From assembly GCA_026989015.1 (NCBI GenBank), contig JALSKD010000198.1, positions 1 through 36,241 on the forward strand: a stretch of 36,241 bases of DNA. The letters are read 5' to 3'. Both the position numbers and the translations under genes were made by a program. The DNA is from Gammaproteobacteria bacterium. GTDB taxonomy: Bacteria; Pseudomonadota; Gammaproteobacteria; GCA-001735895. Positions 34,754-36,241 of the stretch are shown here, one piece after another (positions within the stretch are counted from its first letter, which is position 1; the number at the start of each line of letters is the position of its first letter). The notes beneath the pieces were generated by a model, which was not told the origin of the DNA, did not search any database, and was given only the letters and a program-made list of their open reading frames with translations.

Positions 34754-36013
34754 ATGACCTTCGAATCCTTTGCCGAGGCCCAGAACTTTCTGCTGTGGGC
34801 CGCCTTCGGCCTTGCCTTCATCATCGGCCTGGTGGCCAACAAGACCAATTTCTGCACCATGGGCGCCGTGTCCGATATGGTCAACATGGGCGACTATTCG
34901 CGTTTCCGCGCCTGGCTGCTGGCCATCACCGTGGCGCTGGTCGGCGTGGTGGTGCTCGAATACCTGGGCGTGATGTCGGTGGACGGCAGTTTTCCGCCCT
35001 ACCGCGCCTCGCAGATCATCTGGGCCGAGAACCTGCTCGGCGGTATCCTGTTCGGCGTCGGCATGACCCTGGCCAGCGGCTGCGGCAACAAGACGCTGGT
35101 GCGTATCGGCGGCGGCAACATCAAGTCGTTGATGGTGCTGGTGGTGTTGGGGCTGTTCGCCTTCTACATGACCAATCCCTTTCCGGGCAGCGACAAGACC
35201 CTGTTCAGCGTCTTGTTCTACGACTGGATCCGGCCCCTTGCGGTGGACACCGGTCGGCCGTCGGATCTCGGCAACCTGATCAACCCCGATGCGCCGGAAC
35301 TGACGCGGCTGATCATCGGTGGCGTGGCGGCGGTGATTCTGCTTTGGGTCATCTTCAAGGATCACGACTTTCGTTCCAGCCGTGACAACATCCTCGGCGG
35401 GCTGATCATCGGCCTGGTCATCCTCGCGGCCTGGTACATCAGCGCCAACATCCAGGTGGATGTCGAGGGCGAGCCCTACAGCCTGACCGGCTACTATGAG
35501 GAATGGGACATGCTGGCCGATGACGAGTCGGGCAAACCGGCGATGGGGCGCCCGCTGGCCACCCAGTCCTTCACCTTCGTCAATCCCAGCGCCCAGTTCG
35601 TCGGCTTCAACCTCGGCGGCTACAAGGTTTCCCTGCTGTCCTTTGGCGTGATGGCGGTGTTCGGGGTGATCCTCGGTTCCCTGTTCTGGGCGCTGCTGTC
35701 CCGGAATTTCCGCATCGAATGGTTCGCCAGTGTCCGGGATTTCTTCAATCACCTGATCGGGGCGGTGCTGATGGGCATCGGTGGCACCCTGGCGCTGGGC
35801 TGCACCTTCGGCCAGGGCATCACCGGCTTGTCGACGCTGGCGGTGGGGTCCTTCCTTGCTTTTGGCGGCATCGTCTTCGGCAGCGCGCTGACGATGAAGA
35901 TCCAGTACTACACGATGCTCTACGAGGATGCCAGTTTCCTCGATGCGCTGATCACTTCGCTGGTCGAGCTGAAACTGCTTCCCAAGTCGCTGCGCCGGCT
36001 GGAACAGCTGTAA
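34754..36013 (+). CDS. YeeE/YedE family permease (probable thiosulfate or sulfur-compound transporter)
   Basis: A 419-residue, strongly hydrophobic membrane protein. It carries the three cysteine-containing motifs of the YeeE/YedE (DUF395, TsuA) family: NKTNFCTMGA near the N-terminus, TLASGCGNKTLVR, and TLALGCTFGQGITG near the C-terminus. TsuA-type members import thiosulfate, passing it between conserved cysteines; the exact substrate here is inferred. A hydrophilic insert at about 230-275 (VEGEPYSLTGYYEEWD) makes it longer than TsuA. GAGGAG precedes the ATG. No sulfur-relay (TusA/SirA) partner gene lies next to it within the window. The 115-base gap before it holds no clear promoter. Confidence 0.9.
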   Translation: MTFESFAEAQNFLLWAAFGLAFIIGLVANKTNFCTMGAVSDMVNMGDYSRFRAWLLAITVALVGVVVLEYLGVMSVDGSFPPYRASQIIWAENLLGGILFGVGMTLASGCGNKTLVRIGGGNIKSLMVLVVLGLFAFYMTNPFPGSDKTLFSVLFYDWIRPLAVDTGRPSDLGNLINPDAPELTRLIIGGVAAVILLWVIFKDHDFRSSRDNILGGLIIGLVILAAWYISANIQVDVEGEPYSLTGYYEEWDMLADDESGKPAMGRPLATQSFTFVNPSAQFVGFNLGGYKVSLLSFGVMAVFGVILGSLFWALLSRNFRIEWFASVRDFFNHLIGAVLMGIGGTLALGCTFGQGITGLSTLAVGSFLAFGGIVFGSALTMKIQYYTMLYEDASFLDALITSLVELKLLPKSLRRLEQL

Positions 36014-36041
36014 AAAAGTCGGCCAAAGCCGTTTTCGGCGC

Positions 36042-36069
36042 TTGAAATCGAAAGGGGAATCCGTATGAT
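36042..36069 (+). promoter_or_regulatory. Promoter of tRNA-Lys
   Basis: TTGAAA (36042-36047), a 16-base spacer and TATGAT (36064-36069), 14 bases before the first tRNA nucleotide, as expected for a short-leader tRNA promoter. Confidence 0.65.
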
Positions 36070-36074
36070 TCCCC
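36054..36074. repeat. Inverted repeat overlapping the tRNA-Lys -10 box
   Basis: Perfect 8-bp arms GGGGAATC and GATTCCCC around CGTAT, followed by TCTCTTT. It could be a terminator for the upstream permease gene, an operator, or both. It covers the -10 hexamer of the tRNA promoter. Confidence 0.8.
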
Positions 36075-36083
36075 TCTCTTTAC

Positions 36084-36159
36084 GGGCCGTTAGCTCAGCT
36101 GGTAGAGCAGTTGACTTTTAATCAATTGGTCGGGCGTTCGAATCGCCCACGGCCCACCA
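36084..36159 (+). tRNA. tRNA-Lys (anticodon UUU)
   Basis: A 76-base cloverleaf: acceptor GGGCCGT pairing with ACGGCCC, D arm GCTC...GAGC, anticodon stem GTTGA/TCAAT around loop CTTTTAA (anticodon TTT), T arm GGGCG-TTCGAAT-CGCCC, then discriminator A and an encoded CCA end. Confidence 0.98.
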
Positions 36160-36192
36160 TACAAAATATGCCTGAACAGGGAAGTTCTGGTG

Positions 36193-36198
36193 TATAAT
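36193..36198 (+). promoter_or_regulatory. -10 box of a promoter reading out of the window
   Basis: TGTATAAT, a perfect -10 with an upstream TG, 33 bases after tRNA-Lys. No strong -35 is visible. What it drives lies beyond the window; the first bases after it contain a GTGAGG...CCTCAC inverted repeat. Confidence 0.45.
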
Positions 36199-36241
36199 CT
36201 CTATAGCCTGGGGTGAGGAACTGCCTCATCCGCCTCACGCA

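Overview
The window is a gene-dense, GC-rich stretch of a gammaproteobacterial chromosome. The evidence is conserved gene order (tsaP-dprA divergent from def-fmt-rsmB; trkAH; hisBHAFIE-tatABC; yebC-ruvCAB-ybgC-tolQRAB-pal-cpoB) and typical Gram-negative systems (Tol-Pal, Tat, lipoproteins). A sigma-28-type promoter before a chemoreceptor gene suggests a flagellated cell, and a YeeE/YedE permease suggests uptake of sulfur compounds. A free-living, possibly sulfur-metabolising lineage would fit, but the order or family cannot be fixed from this sequence. I see no mobile elements, CRISPR arrays or phage genes.

Layout. 1-2243 (minus): dprA (cut by the window edge) and a tsaP-like LysM protein. 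2445-12128 (plus): one tightly packed run of def, fmt, rsmB, a DUF4390 gene, an ntrYX-type two-component pair and the potassium uptake genes trkA and trkH, many with overlapping stop/start codons. 12129-12863 (minus): a short TtcA-type tRNA thiolase gene ending head-on against trkH. 12864-13244: no protein gene, but it holds what looks like a minus-strand Csr/Rsm-type regulatory RNA. It has eight GGA motifs in about 148 nt, a Rho-independent terminator presenting GGGA in its loop, and upstream a perfect GacA/UvrY-like palindrome. 13245-15447: pip, dtd and a DUF3530 hydrolase. 15547-20701: six histidine biosynthesis genes followed by tatABC, with an unusual acidic tail on TatC. 20728-25799: a small exported protein, a chemoreceptor, gpmI and a Crp/Fnr-type regulator. 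25857-34638: yebC, Holliday-junction genes ruvCAB, the complete tol-pal operon and an ankyrin lipoprotein. 34754-36241: a YeeE/YedE permease, tRNA-Lys(UUU), and a promoter reading out of the window.

How the genes work together. The def-fmt-rsmB block serves translation initiation and ribosome maturation. The NtrYX-like pair is probably cotranscribed with the Trk potassium system. The his genes make histidine and the Tat genes export folded proteins. RuvABC resolves recombination junctions, and Tol-Pal-CpoB couples outer-membrane constriction to division.

Most notable points: the Csr/Rsm-type small RNA and its upstream palindrome; an NtrX-like regulator whose AAA+ domain has lost its ATPase and sigma-54 motifs; the TatC tail; a terminator-like hairpin inside the signal-peptide codons of the ankyrin lipoprotein; and in-frame tandem repeats in tolA and in the DUF3530 signal peptide.
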